From Cytophagales bacterium (GTDB taxonomy: Bacteria; Bacteroidota; Bacteroidia; Cytophagales; Cyclobacteriaceae), in assembly GCA_003541895.1 (NCBI GenBank), contig DPLR01000682.1, positions 6,652 through 21,863 on the forward strand: a stretch of DNA of 15,212 bases, written 5' to 3'. The notes beneath the pieces were generated by a model. It was not told the DNA's origin. It saw only the letters and a list, made by a program, of their open reading frames with translations, and made no database searches. Shown here one piece after another: positions 1 to 8,050 of this stretch (position 1 is its first letter; every line of letters begins with the position of its first letter). The position numbers and the translations under genes are program-made.

Positions 1-492
1 TTCAGTCAAATTCTTTTCAATGAAAGGTGCACAATCTTCATTCAATTGAAAACTGATGCGATAGGTGCGCGATTGATGCCATCGTTCAATTATGTCTTGA
101 ATATTTTCCATCAACGAGAGCACGACCAAAACAAGTCCAGAACCGATAATGGCGATAAAATATTCACCGGCACCAACAGCCATTCCGAGCGCTGCAGAAA
201 TCCAGATGGTAGTTGCAGTAGTTATGCCTGTGATGCTCAACCCGTCCTTGAAAATGACGCCACCGCCAATGAATCCAATACCTGTAACAATATTGGCAGC
301 AAGTCGGTCAGGATTAGCCGCCCCCAAATGAATTGAAATTTCTGTGAAGATGGTAGAGCCAACACAAATCATAATCATCGTACGAAGGCCCGCAGCTTTG
401 CTTCGGTACTCGCGCTCAAGCCCAATGGCCGTACCAACAGCAAACGACAGCAGAAGCCGTATGGCAATTTCTATATCAAGGTTGATGTTCAT
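1..492 (-). CDS. MgtC/SapB family membrane protein, C-terminus cut by window edge
   Basis: Reading the minus strand from an ATG at 492 gives 164 codons with no stop before the window edge, so the 3' end is missing. The protein is an integral membrane protein of the MgtC/SapB family. Seen: hydrophobic helices at about residues 8-24, 37-52, 90-108 and 110-127; the family's GLEREYR-type motif at residues 24-30; the glycine-rich GIGFIGGGVIF at 71-81; and the TTATTIW segment at 91-97. After residue 130 the chain turns soluble (ERWHQSRTYRISFQLNE), as expected for members with a cytoplasmic C-terminal domain. MgtC of enteric pathogens supports growth at low Mg2+ and modulates the F-ATPase; most family members have no assigned role, so I give no symbol. 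It is transcribed divergently from priA, and heptamer repeats end 4 bases before the ATG. Family assignment is firm; function is not. Confidence 0.9.
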   Translation of the reverse strand, partial: MNINLDIEIAIRLLLSFAVGTAIGLEREYRSKAAGLRTMIMICVGSTIFTEISIHLGAANPDRLAANIVTGIGFIGGGVIFKDGLSITGITTATTIWISAALGMAVGAGEYFIAIIGSGLVLVVLSLMENIQDIIERWHQSRTYRISFQLNEDCAPFIEKNLTE

Positions 493-496
493 GTTT

Positions 497-517
497 GTAG
501 TAGTTAGGAGACAGGAG
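497..517 (-). repeat. Three degenerate heptamer repeats upstream of the mgtC-like gene
   Basis: Read on the minus strand this is CTCCTGT, CTCCTAA, CTACTAC in exact 7-base phase, ending 4 bases before the ATG at 492. The same heptamer consensus occurs on the plus strand at 605-639, so the two blocks form an inverted pair; 503-510 is perfectly complementary to 605-612. The repeat is visible in the sequence; its role (leader element, protein site, or dispersed intergenic repeat) is unknown. Confidence 0.6.
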
Positions 518-538
518 AAAATGGTTAGTAAATATCGT

Positions 539-551
539 GTATAATTTATAC
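539..551. other. Short AT-rich palindrome in the mgtC/priA intergenic region
   Basis: GTATAA (539-544) and TTATAC (546-551) are perfect reverse complements around one central base. The palindrome lies in the AT-rich core between two divergent genes, where an operator would be plausible. The sequence is only 13 bases and AT-rich, so chance is a real alternative. Confidence 0.25.
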
Positions 552-604
552 TTGATAAACAATTACAAAGTAGGTAAATATTTTCTCTTTGATGAAAGAT
601 TGAC

Positions 605-639
605 CTCCTAACAACTGTCTTCTGACGCCTAACTCCCCA
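605..639 (+). repeat. Five degenerate heptamer repeats upstream of priA
   Basis: The block reads CTCCTAA, CAACTGT, CTTCTGA, CGCCTAA, CTCCCCA in exact 7-base phase (consensus CnnCTRA). Position 1 is C and position 4 is C in all five units. It is the inverted counterpart of the block at 497-517 and ends 22 bases before the priA start. The phasing is directly visible; the function is unknown. Confidence 0.6.
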
Positions 640-649
640 ATAAAATTCT

Positions 650-657
650 TAGTTTTG
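650..657 (+). promoter_or_regulatory. Possible -7 box (TAnnTTTG) close to the priA start
   Basis: TAGTTTTG matches the Bacteroidota -7 consensus TAnnTTTG, but I see no TTG at the expected -33 distance. If used, transcription would begin almost at the ATG at 662, giving a leaderless or nearly leaderless mRNA. The weak context makes this only a candidate. Confidence 0.25.
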
Positions 658-661
658 ATTT

Positions 662-3169
662 ATGCCGAAAGACTTGGTGATTGAATTTAATCCGGATGAA
701 ACGCTCTTTGCCGAGTTGGTGATACCTGTGCCCATCGATAAATTATTTACGTATCGAGTGCCAGCGGCTTTAAATTCAAAAATTAAAATCGGGCAACGTG
801 CCATCGTGCAATTTGGTGCACGCAAAATACAGACAGGAATTGTAGTGAACATTCACAACAAGCCTCCGGTGGATTATGAAGCGAAATACATTCTTGAGCT
901 GCTCGATGAAAATGAAATTATTTATAGTCAGCAATTTAAGTTGTATCAATGGATCGCAGATTATTATCTGTGTACGTTAGGCGAGGTGGTGAATGCTGCT
1001 CTGCCTTCGGGTTTGAAATTGTCGAGCGAATCAATGGTGCAGATCAATCCAAGACTGGATTAGGAAAACTCTGATTTTGATTTCTCTGAGAAAGAAAAAC
1101 TTTTATTACAGCGATTGCGAAGTGAGCCTTTGGGTTTTTCAGAGATTGTTAAAATTATAGGCACAACAAAAATTTATAACCTGTTAAAATCCCTTTCTTC
1201 AAAACAGGCCATCATTCTATTTGAGCAAGTCAAAGAGAAATTCAAACCAAAAACGGAAAGGAGAGTAAGGCTTACATCAGAGTATACGTCCAAAAAGAAT
1301 CTTGAAAAACTTTTTGAGACACTCAGCAAGAAACAGAAGCAAGAGGCAGTGCTGTTAAAATATCTGCAACAAGTTCCGGTTTTTGCCGATGTTCATTTAA
1401 ACGAAAAAGGAATTGCAAAATCGGAATTAACCGATGAAGAAATTTCTGATTCTGCCATTAAGACGTTGGTCAGGAATGAAGTTCTCGAGGAGTTTGATAT
1501 CACCGTTCCGCGCTTTGGGTTTGATGATCAGCTACAAGATCATCCATTGCTTTTAAGTGAGCGTCAGGAGGAGGCGCGAAATTCAATTCTAAAACATTTT
1601 GAAACCAAGAGCACGGTTCTCCTTCACGGCATTACAGGTAGCGGTAAAACCGAAATTTACATTGACTTGATTAGGCGCGCACTTGAGGGAGGGAATCAGG
1701 CGTTGTATTTGTTGCCCGAGATTGCACTGACCACGCAAATTGTTCTGCGCTTAAAAAAGATTTTCGGAAGCGCACTGGGTGTCTATCATTCTAAATTTTC
1801 TGATAACGAAAGGGTTGAAGTTTGGAATGGAGTTCTCTCCGGAAAATTTCGTTTTGTGATTGGCGTGCGTTCTTCCATTTTTCTTCCGTTCGATAATCTC
1901 AGTCTCATCATTGTTGATGAAGAACACGATCCATCGTACAAGCAGCAAGATCCGGCACCGCGTTATCACGCGCGCGATGTAGCATTGGTCATCGCACAGA
2001 TGCATCACGCTAAAGTAATTTTAGGAAGCGCCACTCCATCGGTTGAATCTTTTTATCAGGCAAAGTCAGAGCGGTTTGGCTTGGTGAGTTTACAAGAGCG
2101 TTTCGGGGCAGCTACATTGCCCGAAATGGTATTTGCCGATTTATCGAACGAGAAAAAAAGAAAAACAAACAAAGGCGAATTCACCTCGTTGTTGCTGCAA
2201 GAAATCAGAGAGGCAATTCACAAAAAGGAACAAGTTATTCTTTTTCAAAACCGGAGAGGCTATGCGCCTGTAGTTCAGTGTGAAGATTGTGGCTGGGTGC
2301 CCAAGTGTATTAACTGTGCGGTGAGTTTAACCTACCATCAATTTCGTCATGCGTTGGTTTGTCATTATTGCGGTTATCGCGAGCCGTTGCCATCGCAGTG
2401 TCCACAATGTTCATCGAAACGGATTTTGACGATTGGCTATGGTACCGAAAAACTAGAAGAAGAATTGAAGTTATTTTTTCCGGATGTAAAAATTCAGCGG
2501 ATGGATTTCGACACTACACGAACTAAATCAGGCTACGAAGAAATAATTACTGGATTTGAAAGTGGTGAGACCGGAATTCTAGTGGGCACGCAAATGGTGA
2601 CCAAGGGTTTGGATTTTGACCACGTAAGTCTGGCCGGAGTTTTTGATGCCGACAGGTTAATGCATTTTCCTGATTTCCGATCGTACGAGCGAGCGTTTCA
2701 TTTGATCACGCAAGTGAGCGGTCGCGCAGGCAGAAGAGAGAAGCAAGGAAAAGTGGTGATTCAAACATCCAACCCAAAACATCAACTTTTTTCTTTCATC
2801 ATGAAGAATGATGTAACAGGTTTTTTAGAAGCTCAATTGCACGATCGTCAAATGAATTTTTATCCGCCTTTCGCGCGGTTGATTGAAATTACTTTCAAGC
2901 ATTCCGATAAAAAAACCGCTCAGCAAGCATCGATCACAATAACGGAGTTGGTAAAAGAAAAAATCAAAGGAATAAAAGTGTTGGGTCCAGGTGAGCCGAT
3001 GATTTCAAAAATAAGAAATGAATTTTTGATGCATTCTTTAGTGAAGATCCCTCGCGATCAAGGTCATTTATCAGAAATAAAAAATCTTTTGAAAAGGATG
3101 GCGAGTGAATTAGTGCAACAAAAAGAGTTCAGGAACGTGAAGATTGTTTTTGATGTTGACCCCGTTTAA
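662..3169 (+). pseudogene. priA: Primosomal replication-restart helicase PriA, interrupted by one in-frame TAG
   Basis: PriA is the DNA helicase that rebuilds replisomes at stalled forks. Read through the TAG at 1061-1063, the frame gives 835 codons, a normal length for the family. Residue numbers below use that readthrough. The N-terminal 3'-DNA-binding domain (LFAELVIPVP, LFTYRVP) precedes the stop at codon 134. Downstream are Walker A GITGSGKT (323-330), the DEEH box (419-422), eight zinc-binding cysteines (540, 543, 549, 552, 567, 570, 580, 583), the GTQMVTKGLDFD motif and helicase motif VI QVSGRAGRR. No other stop or frameshift occurs in the roughly 700 codons after the TAG, so the gene is not decaying. 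A sequencing error, a very recent nonsense mutation or readthrough could each explain it. The second part could start only at a non-ATG codon such as TTG 1115; no in-frame ATG occurs until well past the Walker motif. Identity as PriA is certain; functional status is open. Confidence 0.93.
1061..1063 (+). other. In-frame TAG (amber) codon inside priA
   Basis: The codons run CTG GAT TAG GAA AAC TCT, and the reading frame before and after is the same, so this is a single-codon interruption and not a frameshift. One base change from AAG, CAG or GAG would create it. TAG also ends three other genes in this window (stops at 6006-6008, 8473-8475, 9473-9475), so general reassignment of TAG is unlikely. 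Confidence 0.9.
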
Positions 3170-3193
3170 ATAAAATAACTTTTTTGTGGGGAA

Positions 3194-3201
3194 TAGATTT
3201 G
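3194..3201 (+). promoter_or_regulatory. Candidate -7 promoter box (TAnnTTTG) for the YncE-like gene
   Basis: TAGATTTG fits the Bacteroidota housekeeping -7 consensus and would give a leader of about 33 bases before the ATG at 3240. I do not find a TTG at the usual -33 spacing, so confidence is modest. Confidence 0.35.
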
Positions 3202-3239
3202 TAGTTTCGAATGTCTAAGAGAAACTAAACGTATCATCT

Positions 3240-4259
3240 ATGAAAAAATCGATAGTTGTTTTGTCAATGCTTGTGTTTGCGCAAGTAGTAGCGGCTCAGT
3301 CTGGATTTCATTTAATCAAGAAAACAGTAATCGGTGGCGAAGGCGGTTGGGATTATCTCTCCGTGGATACGGAAAACAAGAAACTTTATGTGTCGCATAG
3401 TACTCAAGTTGAAGTGCTTGATTTGAACACATATACAAAAGTGGGAGCGATTACAGATTTGAAAGGCGTTCATGGTGCGCTGGCGGTGCCAAAGTCGGGT
3501 AGGGGAATCACCACCAATGGCCGAAGTAATAGCGTTACCATCTTTGATTTGAAAACACTGAAACCAATTGTGGAATTGCCGACCGGAAAAAATCCAGATG
3601 CGCTTTTATATGATTCCTTTTCTGATCATGTTTTTATTTTTAACCACAGCGATGTTACTGTAACCGCAATCAATATAAGCGAAGGAAAAGTGGTAGGAAC
3701 AATTGATGTGGGTGGAACAGCCCTTGAGGCCGGTGCATCGGATGAAAACGGAACCATTTTTGTAAATCTGGAAGACACACATGAAATTGTTTCATTTGAT
3801 TCAAAAACATTGGCCGTAAAAAACAAATGGAAGATTTCGCCCGGAGAAGAACCAACCGGATTAGCAATCGATCAAAAAAATCACCGGCTGTTTTCGGTTT
3901 GTCACAATGAATTGATGATGGTTCTTGATTCTGACAATGGAAAAATTATTGCAAAAGTTCCGATTGGCAAACGCGTGGATGGCGTTGTGTTTGATCCTGA
4001 ATTGAAATTGGCGATCAGTTCGAATGGTGAAGGTTCAATGACCGTTGTGAAAGAGATTTTTCCCAACGAATTCAAAGTAGTTGAAACGGTAAAAACAGAA
4101 CCGGGTGCAAGAACCATCACATTAAATCCAATCAATCATCACGTATATGTTTCAACAGCACAATATGGAGAGACCCCTCCGGCAACTGCCGAAAATCCAA
4201 ACCCACGACCAAAAGTTATTCCCGGTACTTTTATGGTGCTGGAGTATGGAATGAAATAA
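3240..4259 (+). CDS. Exported YncE-like (YVTN) beta-propeller protein
   Basis: The 339-residue protein has a signal peptide (MKKSIVVLSMLVFAQVVAA, likely cut before Q20), so it should be periplasmic or secreted. The rest is a run of beta-propeller blades with the recurring pattern of a short strand, 'D-x-x-T/N-x-K', then 'hydrophobic-V-x-hydrophobic-D': for example KKLYVSHSTQVEVLDLNTYT, VTIFDLKTLKPIVELPTGKN, VVGTIDVGG, HRLFSVCHNELMMVLDSDNG and HHVYVSTAQYG. This is the YncE/YVTN family, whose members are usually seven-bladed; substrates are mostly unknown. No catalytic residues can be assigned. The C-terminus is proline-rich (TPPATAENPNPRP) before a last strand. It follows priA by 70 bases with its own candidate promoter, and precedes the glycan-type run at 4344. 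Family is confident; role is unknown. Confidence 0.85.
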   Translation: MKKSIVVLSMLVFAQVVAAQSGFHLIKKTVIGGEGGWDYLSVDTENKKLYVSHSTQVEVLDLNTYTKVGAITDLKGVHGALAVPKSGRGITTNGRSNSVTIFDLKTLKPIVELPTGKNPDALLYDSFSDHVFIFNHSDVTVTAINISEGKVVGTIDVGGTALEAGASDENGTIFVNLEDTHEIVSFDSKTLAVKNKWKISPGEEPTGLAIDQKNHRLFSVCHNELMMVLDSDNGKIIAKVPIGKRVDGVVFDPELKLAISSNGEGSMTVVKEIFPNEFKVVETVKTEPGARTITLNPINHHVYVSTAQYGETPPATAENPNPRPKVIPGTFMVLEYGMK

Positions 4260-4343
4260 GAGCGGCAGCTGTTTCTCTGCGTGAAGTAAGATTTTTCTTT
4301 AAAGGATTTTATCCCTTAACTTTCAAATCTTAATTGTTCGTCC

Positions 4344-5486
4344 ATGCTCAGAAATTTTCAGCTACTTTTTTTCAATCTGATTTTTGTTTCTTCATCGTTT
4401 GCTCAGTCCGATAAAATTGAATTCACTCCCAATCTCTGGAGCTATTGGGATAACGATGGAAATAAAATTTCTAAAACACCTGAACTCTTCAAGAATTTCA
4501 ACGCCATCGATCTTCAGAATAATGAAATCGCGTTGCTCGAAAATAAAAAGGTGGAGAACTTCCGCATTGAGTTAGACATTGCCGGTGCAGGTATGGCAGG
4601 TGTTGGCTTCAGGGGTAATGATTTTTTTAATTATGAGTTCGTGTATTTCAGAATAACGTCTGGCGGTACCAAGGCGGCTATTCAGTATGTGCCAGTGTGG
4701 AATGGGTCAACGGGCTGGATGTTGTATGCGCCTTCGCTCTATGGAGGTATTGCCAATTATTACGAGGATGAATGGTTTCATGTGGCAATCGAAGTGGCGA
4801 ATAAAAATCTAAAAGTATTTGTCAATAATTCGTCAACACCCAATGTGGAAGTGAAACTTTTGCACAACGATTTGAAAAAGGGAAATCTTTTTTTGAAAAG
4901 CGAATTTTCAGCTTGCCACTTTGCTAATGTTAAATTGAAAGAGGTTCCCTCACTAAAAGATAAATCAGCAGAGGAAGCCACTTCAAATCAGAATCAATAT
5001 CAATATCTAACGAACTGGCAAATCTCAGAACAGTTTACGTTTAACGAACCGATGGCCTTTTGGGCATATCCACGAGTGGAGCAAGAGTTGAAAGGGTGGC
5101 AACCTGCACGTGCTGATAAAAACGGAATCGTTAACCTTTCAAAATATTTTAAACACCCGCAACAAACCGTGGCAGCCTCGATTTCATTGAGCGCAAAAGA
5201 TACCGTCACCAAAAAATTAGTGTTCGATTATTCTTACACGATGACGGTTGTGCTCAACTCCCGAATCATTTTCTCAGGCAAGGAGATGGATAATTTTGGG
5301 GTAATGACCGATGGCGAGCAGTCTATCGATTTACCTTTGAAGCAAGGAGAAAATCAGTTGATGTTTTACATTACGGGAGATTCGGATGTTTATGGAAATC
5401 AAAAGAAATACCAAGGGAGAGTACAAGCTTTCAACTGGGGTTTTGTCGCACGATTAAATAGTTATGAGGGAGTTAAGTTTAAATGA
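4344..5486 (+). CDS. Exported two-domain beta-sandwich protein, probably carbohydrate binding
   Basis: This 380-residue protein starts with a signal peptide cut near A20/Q21 (SSSFA-QSD). Residues about 25-200 resemble a concanavalin A/LamG-like jelly roll: the order 'FKNFNAIDLQNNEIALLENK', 'FRIELDIAGAGMAGVGFRG', 'YEFVYFRI', 'EWFHVAIEVANKNLKVFVNN' matches the usual beta-strand layout of DUF1080/LamG-type domains. Residues about 225-380 form a second beta-rich domain (WQPARADKNGIVNLSKYF, LPLKQGENQLMFYITGD) like galactose-binding or glycosidase-accessory modules that use the 'DGxxxIDLPLKxGEN' pattern. I see no clear catalytic acid pair. It is first in the 4344-8475 run, 9 bases upstream of the next gene, and two genes upstream of a GH127 enzyme, which supports a glycan-related role. 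Domain calls come from pattern only. Confidence 0.6.
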   Translation: MLRNFQLLFFNLIFVSSSFAQSDKIEFTPNLWSYWDNDGNKISKTPELFKNFNAIDLQNNEIALLENKKVENFRIELDIAGAGMAGVGFRGNDFFNYEFVYFRITSGGTKAAIQYVPVWNGSTGWMLYAPSLYGGIANYYEDEWFHVAIEVANKNLKVFVNNSSTPNVEVKLLHNDLKKGNLFLKSEFSACHFANVKLKEVPSLKDKSAEEATSNQNQYQYLTNWQISEQFTFNEPMAFWAYPRVEQELKGWQPARADKNGIVNLSKYFKHPQQTVAASISLSAKDTVTKKLVFDYSYTMTVVLNSRIIFSGKEMDNFGVMTDGEQSIDLPLKQGENQLMFYITGDSDVYGNQKKYQGRVQAFNWGFVARLNSYEGVKFK

Positions 5487-5495
5487 TTTGAATAA

Positions 5496-6008
5496 ATGAT
5501 AAACTTGAAAGTCATTGTCTTTTTCGTCTTCATCTTCATTGTAAGCATTTCTGATGTGTTTGCTCAAATCTCAAATAAGAATTCTAGGTGGGAAGATTTG
5601 GATCGTTATATAAATCATTTCTCCGACTCCCTAAATATGGCCTCCGATTCAACTCAGTTGCCAAAATATCTCGAGATGCCTTGGTTCGATTGGTTACTTC
5701 GGAACGAAATAAAAAGGACTTGTTGCAATGAACTAGTTCCGATTTCCTTGAGAAGGGCAATCCTTAGACGGGTTTTTCGGGAGGATGTTCTCAAATGGAT
5801 TATTTACTCTAATAATTTGTCCTATGATAAAATTTATAGAAGAGAAGAAGTGATGAAATCTTCTTTATCGACTTTACATGATGATTTCCCAAATCTTCCA
5901 TTGATGGAGTATTCTTGGAGAGATTTAGCGAAAAATAGACTCAAGGATATTGGTAGTTATAAGGAAATTAGTAGAACGATGAACGAGTTAAAAAGAAATA
6001 AAAAGTAG
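5496..6008 (+). CDS. Small exported protein of unknown function, AT-rich
   Basis: I do not recognise this 170-residue protein. A strong signal peptide (VIVFFVFIFIVSISDVFA, cut before Q24) indicates export. The mature part is mainly helical and polar, with an aromatic stretch (MPWFDWLL, 61-68), adjacent cysteines C76 and C77, a basic segment (SLRRAILRRVFRE) and a Lys-rich end. Sampled lines of this gene average about 34% GC, clearly lower than lines I sampled in the following GH127 gene (47-58%), so it may have been acquired separately. It begins 9 bases after the preceding stop and ends 23 bases before the next start, so it is probably co-transcribed with both. Signal peptide, uninterrupted frame and tight packing make it a real gene. 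Confidence 0.7.
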   Translation: MINLKVIVFFVFIFIVSISDVFAQISNKNSRWEDLDRYINHFSDSLNMASDSTQLPKYLEMPWFDWLLRNEIKRTCCNELVPISLRRAILRRVFREDVLKWIIYSNNLSYDKIYRREEVMKSSLSTLHDDFPNLPLMEYSWRDLAKNRLKDIGSYKEISRTMNELKRNKK

Positions 6009-6031
6009 GTTTATTTTTACTTGTAAGTGTT

Positions 6032-8050
6032 ATGAAGCAAATAATTATTCTCTTTGTTCTTTTCTCAGTTGTTAATTCTTACTCGCAAACTAAAGATTAT
6101 CCTTTTGTGCCCGTCACTTTTAATAAGGTCACCCTTTCCGATAATTTCTGGAAACCGAAATTGCAGGTGAACAGAGATGTAACCATTCCTTTTTGTATTG
6201 CAAAATGTGAAGAGACTGGTCGTGTCAAGAATTTTTCGATTGCTGCAAAGTTAGAGCCCGGTGCATTTTGTACCAACTATGCTTTCGATGACTCAGATGT
6301 ATACAAAGCCATCGAGGCTGCTTCTTATTCGCTTCAACTTTTCCCAGACAAAAAACTGGAACATCATTTAGATAGTTTGATTGCCATCGTTGCCAAAGCG
6401 CAAGAGCCTGATGGTTATTTGTACACCGCGCGAACCATCGACCCAAAGGGTGGAACTCAACTTGGACGCATGGGCACGGAGCGATGGGTGAAAGAACGCG
6501 AGCACAGTCATGAATTGTACAATGCGGGTCATTTGTATGAAGCTGCTGTGGCGCATTATCTCGCTACAGGAAAACGAAATTTGCTGGACATCGCCATAAA
6601 AAATGCGAACCTGATTGATCAAGTTTTCGGCCCTGATAAGATGCACACTATTCCAGGTCATCAGGTCATTGAGATCGGTCTCGCCAAATTGTACCGCATT
6701 ACCAAAGATGATCGCTATTTGAAACTCGCAAAATTTTTTCTGGACGAACGCGGAAAATTTAATTATGCTGGCAAACTCAGCACGGATGGATTTCAAAATG
6801 GAGAGTATTGGCAAGACCACAAGCCTGTCATTGATCAAAGGGAAGCAGTTGGCCACGCGGTGCGCGCAGGTTATATGTATGCAGGCATGGCCGATGTGGC
6901 AGCGCTTACAGGCAATCAGCAATATTTAACAGCCATTGATTCGCTCTGGCAGAGTGTAGCTAGCAAGAAAATGTATTTAACCGGTGGCGTGGGTGCTGCC
7001 GGTGATGGCGAACGCTTCGGGAAAAATTATGAACTGCCCAATGCAACGGCTTATGCCGAGACCTGCGCAGCCGTAGCACAAGTGTATTGGAATCACCGGA
7101 TGTTTTTATTGCATGGCGAAGCGAAGTACATCGATGTGCTTGAAAAGATTTTGTACAATGGATTCATTTCTGGTGTTGCCTTGGATGGAAAATCGTTTTT
7201 CTATAGTAACGCGATGGAGATAAATAATGTGGAGGGATCAGTGGAAGCTGAGCGCAAACGCTCGGGTTGGTTTTCGTGTGCGTGTTGTCCGCCTAACATT
7301 GCACGGCTGATGGCCTCTGTGCCCGGATATATTTATGCGCAAAGAGATAAAGAAATATTCATCAATCTTTTTATCAGTAGCAAAACGCAATTTGAGTTTG
7401 ACAAACAGAAAATTTCGGTTACTCTGAATAGTAATTATCCGTGGGACGGAAAAATTGTGGTAAGCGTTGATCCTTCGGCAAAGTCAAAATTCACAGTTTC
7501 GGTTCGCATTCCAGGGTGGGCCATGAACCATGCAATGCCTACGGGTTTGTATTCTTTTGCTGAAACAAACACCGAATCGCCCAGCGTTTCCATCAATGGA
7601 GTTAATCAGAAATTAGAAGTACGAAATGGATATGTGTCATTTACTCGTGAATGGAAAAAAGGAGACAAGCTCGAACTCAATCTGCCTATGTCAGCGCGAA
7701 GAGTTGTTGCCAATAATCAAGTAATGGATGATCGCGGCAAAGTGGCTGTGCAGCGAGGGCCGATTGTCTATTGCGCGGAGGGAAAAGATAATCAAGGGGC
7801 AACTTCCAATTTGATCTTGCCCGACCAAGCGAATTTAGTTTATGAATTTAAAACCGATTTTCTCAACGGATTGGGCGTGATCACATCTTCCGCGAAAGCG
7901 ATAAAAATAGAATCGTCACAAACTGATATTGAAACTAAATCGCAGGCTTTAACTTTGATTCCCTATTTCAGCTGGGCGAACAGGGGAGAAGGCGAAATGG
8001 AAATTTGGTTCCCGAAAAGAATTACAGGCATTAACATTAAATCAAAATGA
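6032..8050 (+). CDS. GH127-family beta-L-arabinofuranosidase-like glycoside hydrolase, exported
   Basis: The 672-residue protein has a signal peptide (IIILFVLFSVVNSYS) and is full length for the GH127 (former DUF1680) family, with an alpha/alpha barrel followed by beta-sandwich domains. In characterised GH127 (Bifidobacterium longum HypBA1) a cysteine nucleophile is held by zinc bound to one Glu and three Cys, and a Glu acts as acid/base. All five positions appear here: E327 (GDGERFG) as acid/base, E343 and C345 (YAETC), and C418 and C419 in the SCACCPPN motif, with C418 the expected nucleophile. The spacing E327 to E343 (16 residues) equals that of HypBA1 E322 to E338. It should release terminal L-arabinofuranose or a related sugar outside the cytoplasm; the exact substrate is not predictable because the family also has other activities. 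Its stop overlaps the next gene's start (ATGA). Confidence 0.92.
   Translation: MKQIIILFVLFSVVNSYSQTKDYPFVPVTFNKVTLSDNFWKPKLQVNRDVTIPFCIAKCEETGRVKNFSIAAKLEPGAFCTNYAFDDSDVYKAIEAASYSLQLFPDKKLEHHLDSLIAIVAKAQEPDGYLYTARTIDPKGGTQLGRMGTERWVKEREHSHELYNAGHLYEAAVAHYLATGKRNLLDIAIKNANLIDQVFGPDKMHTIPGHQVIEIGLAKLYRITKDDRYLKLAKFFLDERGKFNYAGKLSTDGFQNGEYWQDHKPVIDQREAVGHAVRAGYMYAGMADVAALTGNQQYLTAIDSLWQSVASKKMYLTGGVGAAGDGERFGKNYELPNATAYAETCAAVAQVYWNHRMFLLHGEAKYIDVLEKILYNGFISGVALDGKSFFYSNAMEINNVEGSVEAERKRSGWFSCACCPPNIARLMASVPGYIYAQRDKEIFINLFISSKTQFEFDKQKISVTLNSNYPWDGKIVVSVDPSAKSKFTVSVRIPGWAMNHAMPTGLYSFAETNTESPSVSINGVNQKLEVRNGYVSFTREWKKGDKLELNLPMSARRVVANNQVMDDRGKVAVQRGPIVYCAEGKDNQGATSNLILPDQANLVYEFKTDFLNGLGVITSSAKAIKIESSQTDIETKSQALTLIPYFSWANRGEGEMEIWFPKRITGINIKSK

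Noticed and set aside
46..336. 96-codon plus-strand frame near the left edge
   Set aside because: It is antisense to the MgtC/SapB gene, whose conserved motifs on the minus strand are unmistakable.
1064..3169. Treating the second part of priA as an independent gene
   Set aside because: It shares the exact frame with the upstream part, has no ATG near its start, and together they make one normal-length PriA.
4260..4300. Weak GCAG/CTGC stem after the YncE-like gene as a terminator
   Set aside because: The stem is only four pairs and no T-run follows closely.
6368..6922. 184-codon open frame on the minus strand inside the GH127 gene
   Set aside because: It is antisense to a well-supported gene, has no recognisable domain, and its composition fits a shadow of the GH127 codons.
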